From an uncultured Aquimonas sp. (lineage in GTDB: Bacteria; Pseudomonadota; Gammaproteobacteria; Xanthomonadales; Xanthomonadaceae): a DNA stretch of 8,221 bases. Below are positions 1 to 5,719 of the stretch, piece by piece. The position numbers and the translations under genes are program-made. The DNA lies in assembly GCA_946481615.1 (NCBI GenBank), contig CAMLOR010000148.1, forward strand, positions 1 to 8,221, in the 5' to 3' direction. How positions within the stretch are numbered: the first letter of the stretch is position 1; each line of letters opens with the position of its first letter. Below the pieces are notes generated by a model that was not told where the DNA came from, did not search any database, and worked only from the letters and a program-made list of their open reading frames with translations.

Positions 1-187
1 TCACCAGGCCGGCCAGCTCGAGCACGCCGACGTGTTTCTTCATGCCCGTGAGGGTCATTTCGAACTTGTCGGCGAGATCGGTGATGGAGGCGTCGCCGCG
101 CGCGAGCTGGTCGAGGACGCCACGGCGCGTGGCGTCGGCGAGTGCGGCGAAGGAGGCGTTGAAGTGGGTCGGCGAACGCTGAACCAT
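1..187 (-). CDS. ArsR-family HTH transcriptional regulator, partial (C-terminus beyond window)
   Basis: The first 62 residues of a small winged-helix DNA-binding repressor are visible; the gene runs off the left edge. Residues 13-30 (FAALADATRRGVLDQLAR) match the conserved first helices of ArsR proteins, usually ALADPTRR. Residues 34-62 (SITDLADKFEM, then TGMKKHVGVLELAGLV) form the helix-turn-helix and the start of the wing. The MKKHV form of the recognition helix is typical of ArsR members encoded beside SRPBCC/AHSA1-type proteins, so such a neighbour may lie just outside the window (inference). No ELCVCDL-type metal site is seen in this part, so a metal sensor role is not supported. The start is ATG at 187, within the usual MVQxSP-like opening. 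There is no clear Shine-Dalgarno, and an in-frame CTG at 196 (giving LNHMVQ) is an alternative. A weak promoter (TTGCGT 218-223, 17-base gap, CATACT 195-200) would give an almost leaderless mRNA. Confidence 0.88.
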   Translation of the reverse strand, partial: MVQRSPTHFNASFAALADATRRGVLDQLARGDASITDLADKFEMTLTGMKKHVGVLELAGLV

Positions 188-196
188 GTGGTTCAG
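179..196. promoter_or_regulatory. perfect palindrome over the arsR-type start codon, probable autoregulatory operator
   Basis: The 18 bases form two perfect 8-base inverted arms (CTGAACCA and TGGTTCAG) around a 2-base centre. The palindrome contains the ATG of the ArsR-family gene at 185-187 and lies just downstream of, or over, its likely promoter. ArsR repressors bind inverted repeats at their own promoters as dimers, so the simplest reading is a self-repression operator. The arms also encode the N-terminal MVQ codons, so the site is under both coding and binding constraint. The palindrome is seen directly; binding is inferred. Confidence 0.6.
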
Positions 197-498
197 TATG
201 GAGAATCGGTGGCGGGCACGCAAGCGGTCTCGCCGCCGGCCCAGGCTCGCGCCATCACTGCCGGCATCGCCGGCGCCTGCAGAGGATCGACGTCTAACTG
301 CCCGATCACCTCGTCGTCGGCTGCGGTACGCCGGCATCGTGTGGCGCGCCGCGATGGCGCACCTGGCACTGATTCGATCCCTGCAACCTGCTCAAGCCCG
401 GCACGCGCAGCGAATACCGCGAGGAGTATCGCCGTCGCCAGCGCGGCGGGGGTTACGTCTGCGTGGATTCGAGCGAGGATTGACGCTCGCCTGCGCCG
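188..498. other. intergenic stretch with no intact gene
   Basis: This gap separates the end of the minus-strand operon from the ArsR-family gene on the same strand. No frame carries a gene with a credible start. It holds the upstream half of the ArsR operator, a coding-like plus-strand tail (listed separately), a 10-base direct repeat (GCCGGCATCG at 260-269 and 330-339), and a 6-base stem (CGAGCG 470-475, CGCTCG 484-489) with an 8-base loop, 10 bases past the operon's last stop. That stem has no T-run on either strand, so it is a poor intrinsic terminator. The minus frame following the DUF2269 stop stays open to 197 but has no start near its beginning and weak third-position GC bias. Confidence 0.6.
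373..483 (+). pseudogene. possible C-terminal remnant of an unidentified plus-strand gene
   Basis: The frame from 373 to the TGA at 481-483 reads FDPCNLLKPGTRSEY, then a basic stretch (REEYRRRQRGGG), then YVCVDSSED and stop. Its codon positions behave like coding DNA: about 81% G+C at third positions (7 of 36 sense codons end in A or T) and about 53% at second positions. It has no ATG, GTG or TTG near its beginning, and an in-frame TGA at 370-372 closes it upstream. Neighbouring frames upstream (for example LPDHLVVGCG from 298, then YAGIVWRAAMAHLAL from 327) could be continued into it only with frameshifts. I do not recognise the protein. Either this is the tail of a decayed gene or a chance pattern in GC-rich DNA. 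Confidence 0.25.
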
Positions 499-963
499 CT
501 ACATCGGCTTGCGCACCATCAGCCAGAAGATCGCCATCACGCCGAGGAAGGCGGGCCAGCCGAGCCAGAACCACCAGCGCATCGCGCGGAAGTAGGCGGC
601 CGGCAGCGGTGCGCCGGAAGCGGCGGCGGCGAGGGCCAGGTCGCGCGCGCGGATCTGCAGCCAGAGTACGGGGAGCCAGCAGGCGCCGACGACGAAGTAG
701 AGCGCCAGCGCGGCGCGCACCCAGGGCACATCGAAGCCGAAACCGAGGTAGTGCATCAGCCATAGTCCGCTGGCGAGTTGCAGCACCACGGACGGGGCGG
801 TGAACACGGTGTCGGCCAGCACCACCGTGCGGGCGGTCTGCGCGATGGCGTGCACGTCGCCGCGGCGGTGTGCGATCCACAGGAAGAAGGCGATGCCAAG
901 GCCCGTGCCGAACAGCAGAGTGGAGCCCAGCACATGCAGCCACTTGACGATGAAATACGTCAT
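499..963 (-). CDS. DUF2269-family integral membrane protein
   Basis: A 154-residue protein with four predicted membrane helices (about residues 5-30, 50-70, 80-102 and 130-150) and very little outside the membrane. The opening KWLHVLGSTLLFGTGLG, with a Lys and His near the start of helix 1, and the later GLWLMHYLG and LYFVVGACWLPVLWLQ segments match the DUF2269 family as I know it. The family has no assigned biochemical function. It is the last gene of the operon. Its ATG overlaps the preceding TGA by one base (TGATG), and a GGAG Shine-Dalgarno lies eight bases before the ATG (973-976), inside the SDR gene. SDR-DoxX proteins and DUF2269 proteins commonly sit together (family knowledge), so the two probably work in one membrane process. 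The C-terminus RKPM is short and cytoplasmic if the positive-inside rule holds. Confidence 0.85.
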   Translation of the reverse strand: MTYFIVKWLHVLGSTLLFGTGLGIAFFLWIAHRRGDVHAIAQTARTVVLADTVFTAPSVVLQLASGLWLMHYLGFGFDVPWVRAALALYFVVGACWLPVLWLQIRARDLALAAAASGAPLPAAYFRAMRWWFWLGWPAFLGVMAIFWLMVRKPM

Positions 964-2234
964 CAGCGGCGCTCCGAGACGAGCCACAGCACGGCCAGCG
1001 CCGGCAGCACGAGCAGGTTCTTGGCGAGGCCGCCGAGCGGATCGGCCCATTGCGCCGGGGTGAGCAGCCCGAACACCAGCGTGTAGACGAGGACGCTGAG
1101 GAACATCAGCGCCACCGGCACGCGCGGTCGCCTCGAAAGCATCAACCAGAGGGCGAGTGCGAGATCGAGCCACGCCGCGCCCCGCGCGAGCGCCACCGGC
1201 GAAAGCGCGGCGAGCGGGCTGCCGGCGGCGAGCGTCTCGATCACGATGGCGGAAGTGCGCAGGCCGGCCCACGCCGACAACAGCCACACCGACACCGTCA
1301 GCCACTTGAGCGGAACGGCGAGTTGGTAGAGCCCGGCGTGCCATCGATCCTGCGTGTGGCTCGGGTGCGCGGCGAGCACGTCGTCTAGGGCGCGCGGCGC
1401 GAAGCCGAAGGCTTCCTGCAGCGCGGTGTGCGCATCCGGCGCCGTGACGTTGCCGCGCCGGAGCATGCGCCACATGGTCGCGCCCAGCGAGCCGCGGCCG
1501 AAGCGTTCGCCGAGCGCCGCGATCGTGCCGATCAGGGCGACGGGTACGGCCACGACGCGCTCTGCGCGCACGCCCAGCCATCGCCGCCATGCCAACAGGT
1601 AGTCTCGCAGCGTGAGCGCTTGCGGGCCACCGACTTCGAACGTCCCGCGCACGCCGCGTTCGAGGCCGTGCACCACGAGCGTCGCGAGATCTTCGGCCGC
1701 CAACGGCTGCACGCGCTGCTCGCCCGCGGGCACGAACAGCGCCGCCGGCGTTGCGGCCAGCGCGCGCAGCAGCGACGTGCCGCCATACGAACCGGCCGCC
1801 GAATACACAACCGACGGCCGCAGTACGAGCGCCGTCGGCAGCACCGCAGGCAGAGCAGCGTCGAAGCGATGCTTGCTCGCCACGAATTCGCCGTCGGCCG
1901 GATCGCCCAGGGCCGAGATCTGCACGAAACGCGTGATGCCGCGTTGCGCGCAAGCCTGTGCCAATGCCAGGGGCGCGTGGTGATGGACGGGTTCGAACGA
2001 CTGCGCGGCGTTCTCGCGCAGCACGCCCGCGGCGTTCACGACGGCGTCGACGTCGTCGAGCAGGGGGACCCAATCGCCAGGGGTGAGCATCGCGCCGAGG
2101 TCGCGCACGATGTCGCCCTCGCGCACCGTGGTCCGCACGACGCGGCGCACATGCCAGCCGGCCTGCCGCAGCGCCGCCTCGACGAATCCGCCGATGAACC
2201 CGCCGGCGCCCAGCAGCAGCACGGTGCCGCTCAC
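963..2234 (-). CDS. SDR-family NAD(P)-binding protein fused to a C-terminal DoxX-like membrane domain
   Basis: A 423-residue two-domain protein. Residues 5-290 are an extended/atypical short-chain dehydrogenase resembling the NDUFA9-like group: nucleotide-binding GAGGFIG at 9-15, NAAG at 67-70, an ISALG strand at 106-110, and LRPSVVY at 138-144. In the YxxxK active site the Tyr position appears to be Phe (F117-V-A-S-K121), so classic SDR redox chemistry may be absent or altered. Residues 306-419 contain four membrane helices (about 306-325, 345-366, 371-392, 402-419) with DoxX-like features, anchoring the Rossmann domain to the inner membrane. The start is GTG at 2234, overlapping the upstream radical SAM stop by four bases (GTGA), with an AGGAGG at 2246-2251 inside that gene. 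A further in-frame extension to 2492 is only a shadow of the radical SAM gene. Substrate unknown; a quinone, lipid or sugar-nucleotide ligand is possible but not shown. Confidence 0.88.
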   Translation of the reverse strand: MSGTVLLLGAGGFIGGFVEAALRQAGWHVRRVVRTTVREGDIVRDLGAMLTPGDWVPLLDDVDAVVNAAGVLRENAAQSFEPVHHHAPLALAQACAQRGITRFVQISALGDPADGEFVASKHRFDAALPAVLPTALVLRPSVVYSAAGSYGGTSLLRALAATPAALFVPAGEQRVQPLAAEDLATLVVHGLERGVRGTFEVGGPQALTLRDYLLAWRRWLGVRAERVVAVPVALIGTIAALGERFGRGSLGATMWRMLRRGNVTAPDAHTALQEAFGFAPRALDDVLAAHPSHTQDRWHAGLYQLAVPLKWLTVSVWLLSAWAGLRTSAIVIETLAAGSPLAALSPVALARGAAWLDLALALWLMLSRRPRVPVALMFLSVLVYTLVFGLLTPAQWADPLGGLAKNLLVLPALAVLWLVSERR

Positions 2235-3670
2235 GCCGGCTGCAGCCTCCTGCGCGTGTCGGTCGCCACTTCCTCGCGCAAGGCTTGCAGCGTCTTCGCC
2301 TTGTCGTCGCGATAGAACAGGTTGAACGATTCGAACGGGATCAGGCGCCCGTCCGGCTGCGCGATGTGGATGCAGCTCTTCTTGAGCGAGCGGATGTCGA
2401 GGCTCAGGGCATCCATGAACTGCACGATCAGCACGCGGAAGATGTCGCGGTAGCCGAAGCCCGACGGCGCTTCGATCTTCGGCAGGCAGCACAGCAGTTC
2501 GGCGAGCTTGCCGGCCTGGCCCTGCGGCGAATGGTTGGTGGCGAACAACTCGAAGATGCGCTGCTTGAGCGCCGGGTCGTGTTCGAAGGTGATGGTGTTG
2601 GACTCGCCCGCCAGCAGCACGGAAGGATCGACCAGGCGCGTCAGCGGCAAGGCGCCGCCGCTACCGGTCTTGAGCGCGTAGCCCATCGCCAGCGTGTCCG
2701 GATTGCAGGGCACGGGGATGATGTCGGCGGCGGTGAAGGCCGTGGTCTGTTCGGCGATGCGGCGGCGGATCTCGCTGACGGTCAAGCGATTGATCGCCGC
2801 GTCGTAGTGCTGCACGCGCCCGGCATCCTGGATCGGCTGCAGCGTCACGCCGCGCACGCAGGGCTGCGACAGGCCGTAGTCGATGATGCGGCCGATCTCG
2901 TGGTCGTTGACGCCTTTCTTGAGCGTGACGACCAGCGTGGTCGAGATGTCCAGTTCGTTGAGGCGCGCGATGGCCTGTTCGTGGATGCGGCGCGTGTCCG
3001 CGCCACGCAGCTGTTTCAGCGGGCCGGGCTCGAAGGAATCGAATTGCAGATAGACCTCGAAACCCTGCCGGTACTGCGCCAGGCGCTCCGCGAAGGCGGC
3101 GTCCTGCGCGATGCGGATGCCGTTGGTGTTCACCATCAGATGGCGGATCGGGCGTGCGCGGGCGGCTTCGACGATGGCGAAGAAATCGGGGTGCAGCGTG
3201 GGTTCGCCGCCGGAAAGCTGCACCACGTCGGGCTCGCCCTCGTTCGCGACCACGGCATCGAGCATCGCGATCACATCCGCCAGCGGCTTGTGCGTCAGCC
3301 GTTCCGGGCCGGATTCGGCGAAACACACGGGGCAGCGCAGATTGCAGTGGTCGGTGATTTCGACGAGCGTCAGGCAGGAGTGCTGCATGTGGTCGGGGCA
3401 CAGCCCGCAATCGTAGGGACAGCCGAATTCCATCTTCGTATTGAAGCGCTGCGGCATTTCCGGCGGCTTCAGATACACCTCGCGGCCGAGCCGGTAGTAG
3501 TCGGCGTCGTCCGAGACCAGCACGCGCTCGGTGCCGTGCGCCGGGCACCATTTGTCCATGAAGACGCGGCCGTCCTTGAACAGGATCTTGGCCTCCACCA
3601 CGCGCAGGCAGGTCGTGCAGATGGCGCTGGTGGTGTCGTAGAAAAGATAGGGACGGTTCTTGCGGGTCAT
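2231..3670 (-). CDS. cysteine-rich radical SAM protein of the Tes/MJ0619-like group
   Basis: A 479-residue enzyme. The radical SAM [4Fe-4S] motif is CNLRCPVC (C109, C113, C116), followed by QLSGGEPTLH at 151-160, the SAM-binding GGE region. Other cysteines cluster in sets: C18, C21 and C42 with H45 near the N-terminus (rubredoxin-like or zinc-like), C84, C88, C91 and C99 before the core, and C322, C394, C395 and C433 in the C-terminal part. This layout resembles archaeal tetraether lipid synthase (MJ0619 family), known to carry a mononuclear rubredoxin-like iron and three [4Fe-4S] clusters and to couple lipid alkyl chains by radical chemistry. The start ATG at 3670 overlaps the Lgt-like stop by four bases (ATGA). 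Direct coupling to an Lgt-like gene supports a lipid or lipoprotein substrate (inference). Other MJ0619-like proteins are annotated as methyltransferases, so the exact reaction is open. Confidence 0.85.
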   Translation of the reverse strand: MTRKNRPYLFYDTTSAICTTCLRVVEAKILFKDGRVFMDKWCPAHGTERVLVSDDADYYRLGREVYLKPPEMPQRFNTKMEFGCPYDCGLCPDHMQHSCLTLVEITDHCNLRCPVCFAESGPERLTHKPLADVIAMLDAVVANEGEPDVVQLSGGEPTLHPDFFAIVEAARARPIRHLMVNTNGIRIAQDAAFAERLAQYRQGFEVYLQFDSFEPGPLKQLRGADTRRIHEQAIARLNELDISTTLVVTLKKGVNDHEIGRIIDYGLSQPCVRGVTLQPIQDAGRVQHYDAAINRLTVSEIRRRIAEQTTAFTAADIIPVPCNPDTLAMGYALKTGSGGALPLTRLVDPSVLLAGESNTITFEHDPALKQRIFELFATNHSPQGQAGKLAELLCCLPKIEAPSGFGYRDIFRVLIVQFMDALSLDIRSLKKSCIHIAQPDGRLIPFESFNLFYRDDKAKTLQALREEVATDTRRRLQPA

Positions 3671-4398
3671 GCGCGCATCCGTTGGAAGGCCCGGGCCACG
3701 AAGGGCAGGTAGATCGCTAGGGCGACGAGGCAGACGAACTGGATCCCGCTGAAGCCGCCCGGCCATTCGTAGGGGACGGGCTTCAGCGCGTCGATGGCGA
3801 AACGCCAGGCGAGATAACCCGCGAGCGTGAGTTTGAATGCCAGGCCCGGCACGCGCGCCAGCGTCGCGCGATTGGCCTGCAGCAGCGCGAGCGCGGCCAG
3901 CGCGAAGGCGATGTCGTAGAGCTGCGTCGGATGCCGCGCGATGCCGTCGCCGAAATCCACGCCCCAGGGCAGCGTGGTGGGATTGCCGTAGGTGTCGTCG
4001 AGCAGGCCGGCGAGGAAGCAGCCGATGCGGCCGACGGCCAGACCCACGAGGATGGGCACGACGAAGCGGTCGCCGGTCGATTCGCGTACCCCGGCGAGCC
4101 GCTTGCCGATCTCCACGCCAAGCAGGCCGCCCAGCAGTCCGCCCACGATCGATTGCCCTTGCAGCACGAGCCATGGCGAATCGTGCAGCAGCGGCCACTG
4201 GTCGACGCGCTGCAGCCAGTGCACGAGCTTGTTGCCGATCGCCGCGCCCGCGACGCAGCCGAAGATCACCGCGAAGCGGCGCGTTTCGCCGAGGCCGCGC
4301 AGGCCGGTGCCGCTGGAACGCAGATACAGCCGCGCGCCGACGAAGATCGCCAGCCACTCGAAGGCGGTGTGGATGGCCGCCAGACCCGCGGGCGTCAC
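3667..4398 (-). CDS. Lgt-like prolipoprotein diacylglyceryl transferase family membrane protein
   Basis: A 243-residue polytopic protein with about seven membrane helices (near 5-24, 42-60, 76-97, 112-130, 158-178, 186-203, 216-236). True Lgt moves diacylglycerol from phosphatidylglycerol to a lipobox cysteine in the inner membrane. Family motifs seen: GRIGCFLAG at 123-131 (R124 aligning with the essential Arg of the Lgt signature), HPTQLYD at 156-162, and a C-terminal R199/D203/K206 pattern like the Lgt R..E..R region. Differences from canonical E. coli Lgt: shorter (243 against 291 residues), and QSIVGGLLGG at 82-91 where E. coli has a His in FHGG. These suggest a divergent paralogue rather than the housekeeping enzyme. 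The start is GTG at 4398, overlapping the upstream stop by four bases with no strong Shine-Dalgarno, so it probably depends on re-initiation. It is coupled to the radical SAM gene downstream. Acceptor and substrate unknown. Confidence 0.82.
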   Translation of the reverse strand: MTPAGLAAIHTAFEWLAIFVGARLYLRSSGTGLRGLGETRRFAVIFGCVAGAAIGNKLVHWLQRVDQWPLLHDSPWLVLQGQSIVGGLLGGLLGVEIGKRLAGVRESTGDRFVVPILVGLAVGRIGCFLAGLLDDTYGNPTTLPWGVDFGDGIARHPTQLYDIAFALAALALLQANRATLARVPGLAFKLTLAGYLAWRFAIDALKPVPYEWPGGFSGIQFVCLVALAIYLPFVARAFQRMRA

Positions 4399-4661
4399 GG
4401 AGCGGAAGGCGGTTCCCGCCGCGTCGAGCGCACGATGGCCCGGACGCCGAAGAACAACGCGATTGCGGCGGCCCCTCCTATGGCGGAAAGGCCAAGGGCC
4501 AATGGCCAGATCTCGATGCGCGAGTTGGTCGTGAGGTCTTCGATCGACAGCGCAACGCCGCACAGCGCGCACAGGCCGAAACCGGCCATGGCGATCAGTG
4601 AGATCACCAGCGCCACCGCCTTCACTGCGGTCCAGCCGCCCTCCGGCGCCGGCGTGTTCAC
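4395..4661 (-). CDS. small two-helix membrane protein, function unknown
   Basis: An 88-residue protein with two predicted membrane helices (about 13-38, containing two Cys, C31 and C34, and 51-77), an acidic/polar loop between them (EDLTTNSRIE), and a basic tail (R74 to R82). By the positive-inside rule both ends lie in the cytoplasm, with the loop in the periplasm. I do not recognise a family. The start is GTG at 4661, which overlaps the preceding TAG by one base (TAGTG) and has a GGGAG Shine-Dalgarno six bases before it within the upstream gene. Its stop overlaps the GTG of the Lgt-like gene (GTGA). Its place directly before the Lgt-like protein suggests an accessory or partner subunit, by inference only. 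The high-GC codon use matches its neighbours and supports a real gene. Confidence 0.75.
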   Translation of the reverse strand: MNTPAPEGGWTAVKAVALVISLIAMAGFGLCALCGVALSIEDLTTNSRIEIWPLALGLSAIGGAAAIALFFGVRAIVRSTRREPPSAP

Positions 4662-4942
4662 TACTCGCTCCCGAACTCGCGATCGAGCACCTTGTGGATC
4701 TCGCTCTCGATGGGTCCCTTGAGCGCCATCATGAGGAAGCCCAGGTTCGCCACCACGCGCACCTCGCCCTTGCCCAGTTCGATCTGCCCGTGCACGCCGC
4801 TGCGTTCGAAGGCCAGGGTGTCGCCGTCCCAGGCGCAGCTGACGTCGAACTTCTGCTGGATCTTCTCGGCCACGCGCACCACCGAGGCCCGCGCTTCCTT
4901 CATCGGCTTGTTGTGGCGGTGGCGGATGTCGATGCTGGGCAT
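4661..4942 (-). CDS. PHA_gran_rgn-type (polyhydroxyalkanoic acid system family) protein
   Basis: A 93-residue soluble protein, first gene of the minus operon. The sequence MPSIDIRHRHNKPMKEAR followed by a VAEKIQQKFDV helix, a WDGDTLAFERSGVHGQI strand pair, and LMMALKGPIESEIHKVL matches the family annotated as polyhydroxyalkanoic acid system protein (PHA_gran_rgn, as I know it), about 90 residues long. The name comes from PHA granule regions, but members are common in gammaproteobacteria with no PHA genes nearby, and none are seen here, so a PHA role is doubtful. The fold looks like a small alpha/beta (steroid-binding-like or SRPBCC-like) unit, which could bind a hydrophobic ligand (inference). 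The start ATG at 4942 has a GGAAG about six bases before it. Its stop overlaps the next gene's GTG by one base. Confidence 0.85.
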   Translation of the reverse strand: MPSIDIRHRHNKPMKEARASVVRVAEKIQQKFDVSCAWDGDTLAFERSGVHGQIELGKGEVRVVANLGFLMMALKGPIESEIHKVLDREFGSE

Positions 4943-4969
4943 GGCGCGCTTCCGTGGGTGAGTGGCCGC

Positions 4970-5000
4970 ATTCTGCGTCGGGACGGGCGCCGGCTGCCAG
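4970..5000 (-). promoter_or_regulatory. possible promoter of the six-gene minus-strand operon
   Basis: On the minus strand, CAGAAT (4970-4975, four of six matches to TATAAT) lies about 28 bases before the ATG at 4942. A CTGGCA box (4995-5000) precedes it with a 19-base gap, longer than the usual 17. The match is weak, but this 114-base divergent gap is the only non-coding space before the operon, so the promoter must lie here or inside the cupredoxin gene. The CTGGCA box overlaps the -35 box of the opposite promoter, so the two directions may compete for RNA polymerase. Confidence 0.3.
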
Positions 5001-5022
5001 TTCCCGGGCCTTTGGCTATGAT
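4994..5022 (+). promoter_or_regulatory. sigma70-type promoter for the cupredoxin-kinase operon
   Basis: The -35 box CTGCCA (4994-4999, four of six) and the -10 box TATGAT (5017-5022, five of six) are exactly 17 bases apart. Transcription would begin near 5029-5031, leaving a leader of about 27 bases and a strong AGGGGGA ribosome site before the GTG at 5057. The two in-frame ATG codons at 5018 and 5021 lie inside the -10 box, which argues against using them as starts. Confidence 0.6.
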
Positions 5023-5056
5023 GCGGCGGACGCAACCGCAGGACGCAGGGGGAAAC

Positions 5057-5719
5057 GTGCTCGCGAGGGGGTGGTGGTTGGCGGCGCTGCTCGCGGCCGG
5101 GTCCGCGCCGGCGGCATCGCTGCAGGGGCAGGTGAGTCTGTCGCTGGACGGCAAGCCGCTGCGCGCCGGCGAGGCCGGCGAAGCGGTGGTGTACTTCCGC
5201 GCCGCGAAGCCCGTGACGCCCGCGCCTCCCGCCGAGGCGGTGGAGATGCGCATGGAGCGCAAGCAGTTCCTGCCGCGCGCCTTGCCGGTGTCGGTCGGCA
5301 CCACGGTGCGCTTCCAGAATTTCGATCCCATCCTGCACAACGCCTTCGCGCCGCGCGGCCCGCACGAATTCGACGTCGGCCTGTACGGCGAAGGCGAGGG
5401 GCGCGAACACACCTTCGCAAGGCCGGGCCTGGTGCGCGTGTACTGCAACGTGCACCACGACATGGTCGGCCACGTCCTCGTGCTCGATTCGCCCTGGTTC
5501 GCGCGGCCCGATGCCAACGGCCGCTTCGAACTCGACGTGCCGCCCGGCACCGCGGGCGAGCTTTACGTCTGGCACGAACGCGCCAAGCTCTGGCGCCGCA
5601 AGCTCGTCGCCGGCGAAGGCGGCGAGCTGTCGATCGCGCTCGACCTGAGCCGGCCGCGCGTGCCGCCGCACATGAACAAGTTCGGGAAGCCTTATGGCAG
5701 CCAGCGCAGCGGCTACTGA
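5057..5719 (+). CDS. exported cupredoxin-domain protein (methylamine-utilization-protein-like)
   Basis: A 220-residue periplasmic protein. Residues 1-21 are a signal peptide (basic LARGWW, hydrophobic LAALLAA, cleavage near SAPAAS). Residues 25-145 are a plastocyanin-like cupredoxin with likely type 1 copper ligands H94 (in ILHNAF), C130, H133 and M136 (in YCNVHHDM). The FQNFDPILHN and FARPGLVRVYC segments are typical of the group often annotated as methylamine utilization protein. Residues 150-200 (ANGRFELDVPPGTAGELYVWH) look like a carboxypeptidase-regulatory/Ig-like domain. The likely role is electron transfer or copper binding; no methylamine dehydrogenase genes are present, so that name should not be taken literally. 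I chose GTG at 5057 because AGGGGGA sits four bases before it and it gives a clean signal peptide; the upstream ATGs at 5018 and 5021 lie in the promoter. The 3' end overlaps the kinase gene by 26 bases. Confidence 0.87.
   Translation: MLARGWWLAALLAAGSAPAASLQGQVSLSLDGKPLRAGEAGEAVVYFRAAKPVTPAPPAEAVEMRMERKQFLPRALPVSVGTTVRFQNFDPILHNAFAPRGPHEFDVGLYGEGEGREHTFARPGLVRVYCNVHHDMVGHVLVLDSPWFARPDANGRFELDVPPGTAGELYVWHERAKLWRRKLVAGEGGELSIALDLSRPRVPPHMNKFGKPYGSQRSGY

Noticed and set aside
470..489. A 6-base stem, 8-base loop hairpin just past the operon's last stop
   Set aside because: Short stem and no T-run on either strand, so it is not a convincing intrinsic terminator.
197..498. An open minus frame continuing from the DUF2269 stop, with a hydrophobic stretch
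   Set aside because: No start codon near its beginning and weak third-position GC bias compared with real genes here.
963..2492. An N-terminal extension of the SDR gene to 2492
   Set aside because: The extra 86 residues are an off-frame reading of the radical SAM C-terminus; GTG at 2234 with an AGGAGG and GTGA overlap fits better.
2285..3712. A 475-codon plus-strand open frame opposite the radical SAM gene
   Set aside because: Low-complexity antisense composition with no motif; the opposite strand has all the radical SAM motifs.
3667..4572. An N-terminal extension of the Lgt-like gene to 4572
   Set aside because: The extra 58 residues are Arg-rich shadow of the 88-aa gene; GTG at 4398 overlaps that gene's stop by four bases, as at other junctions.
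4661..4942. A polyhydroxyalkanoate granule locus
   Set aside because: No PHA synthase, phasin or depolymerase lies in the window; only the small family protein is present.
5057..5719. A role in methylamine metabolism for the cupredoxin
   Set aside because: No mau-type genes are present; the name is only a family label.
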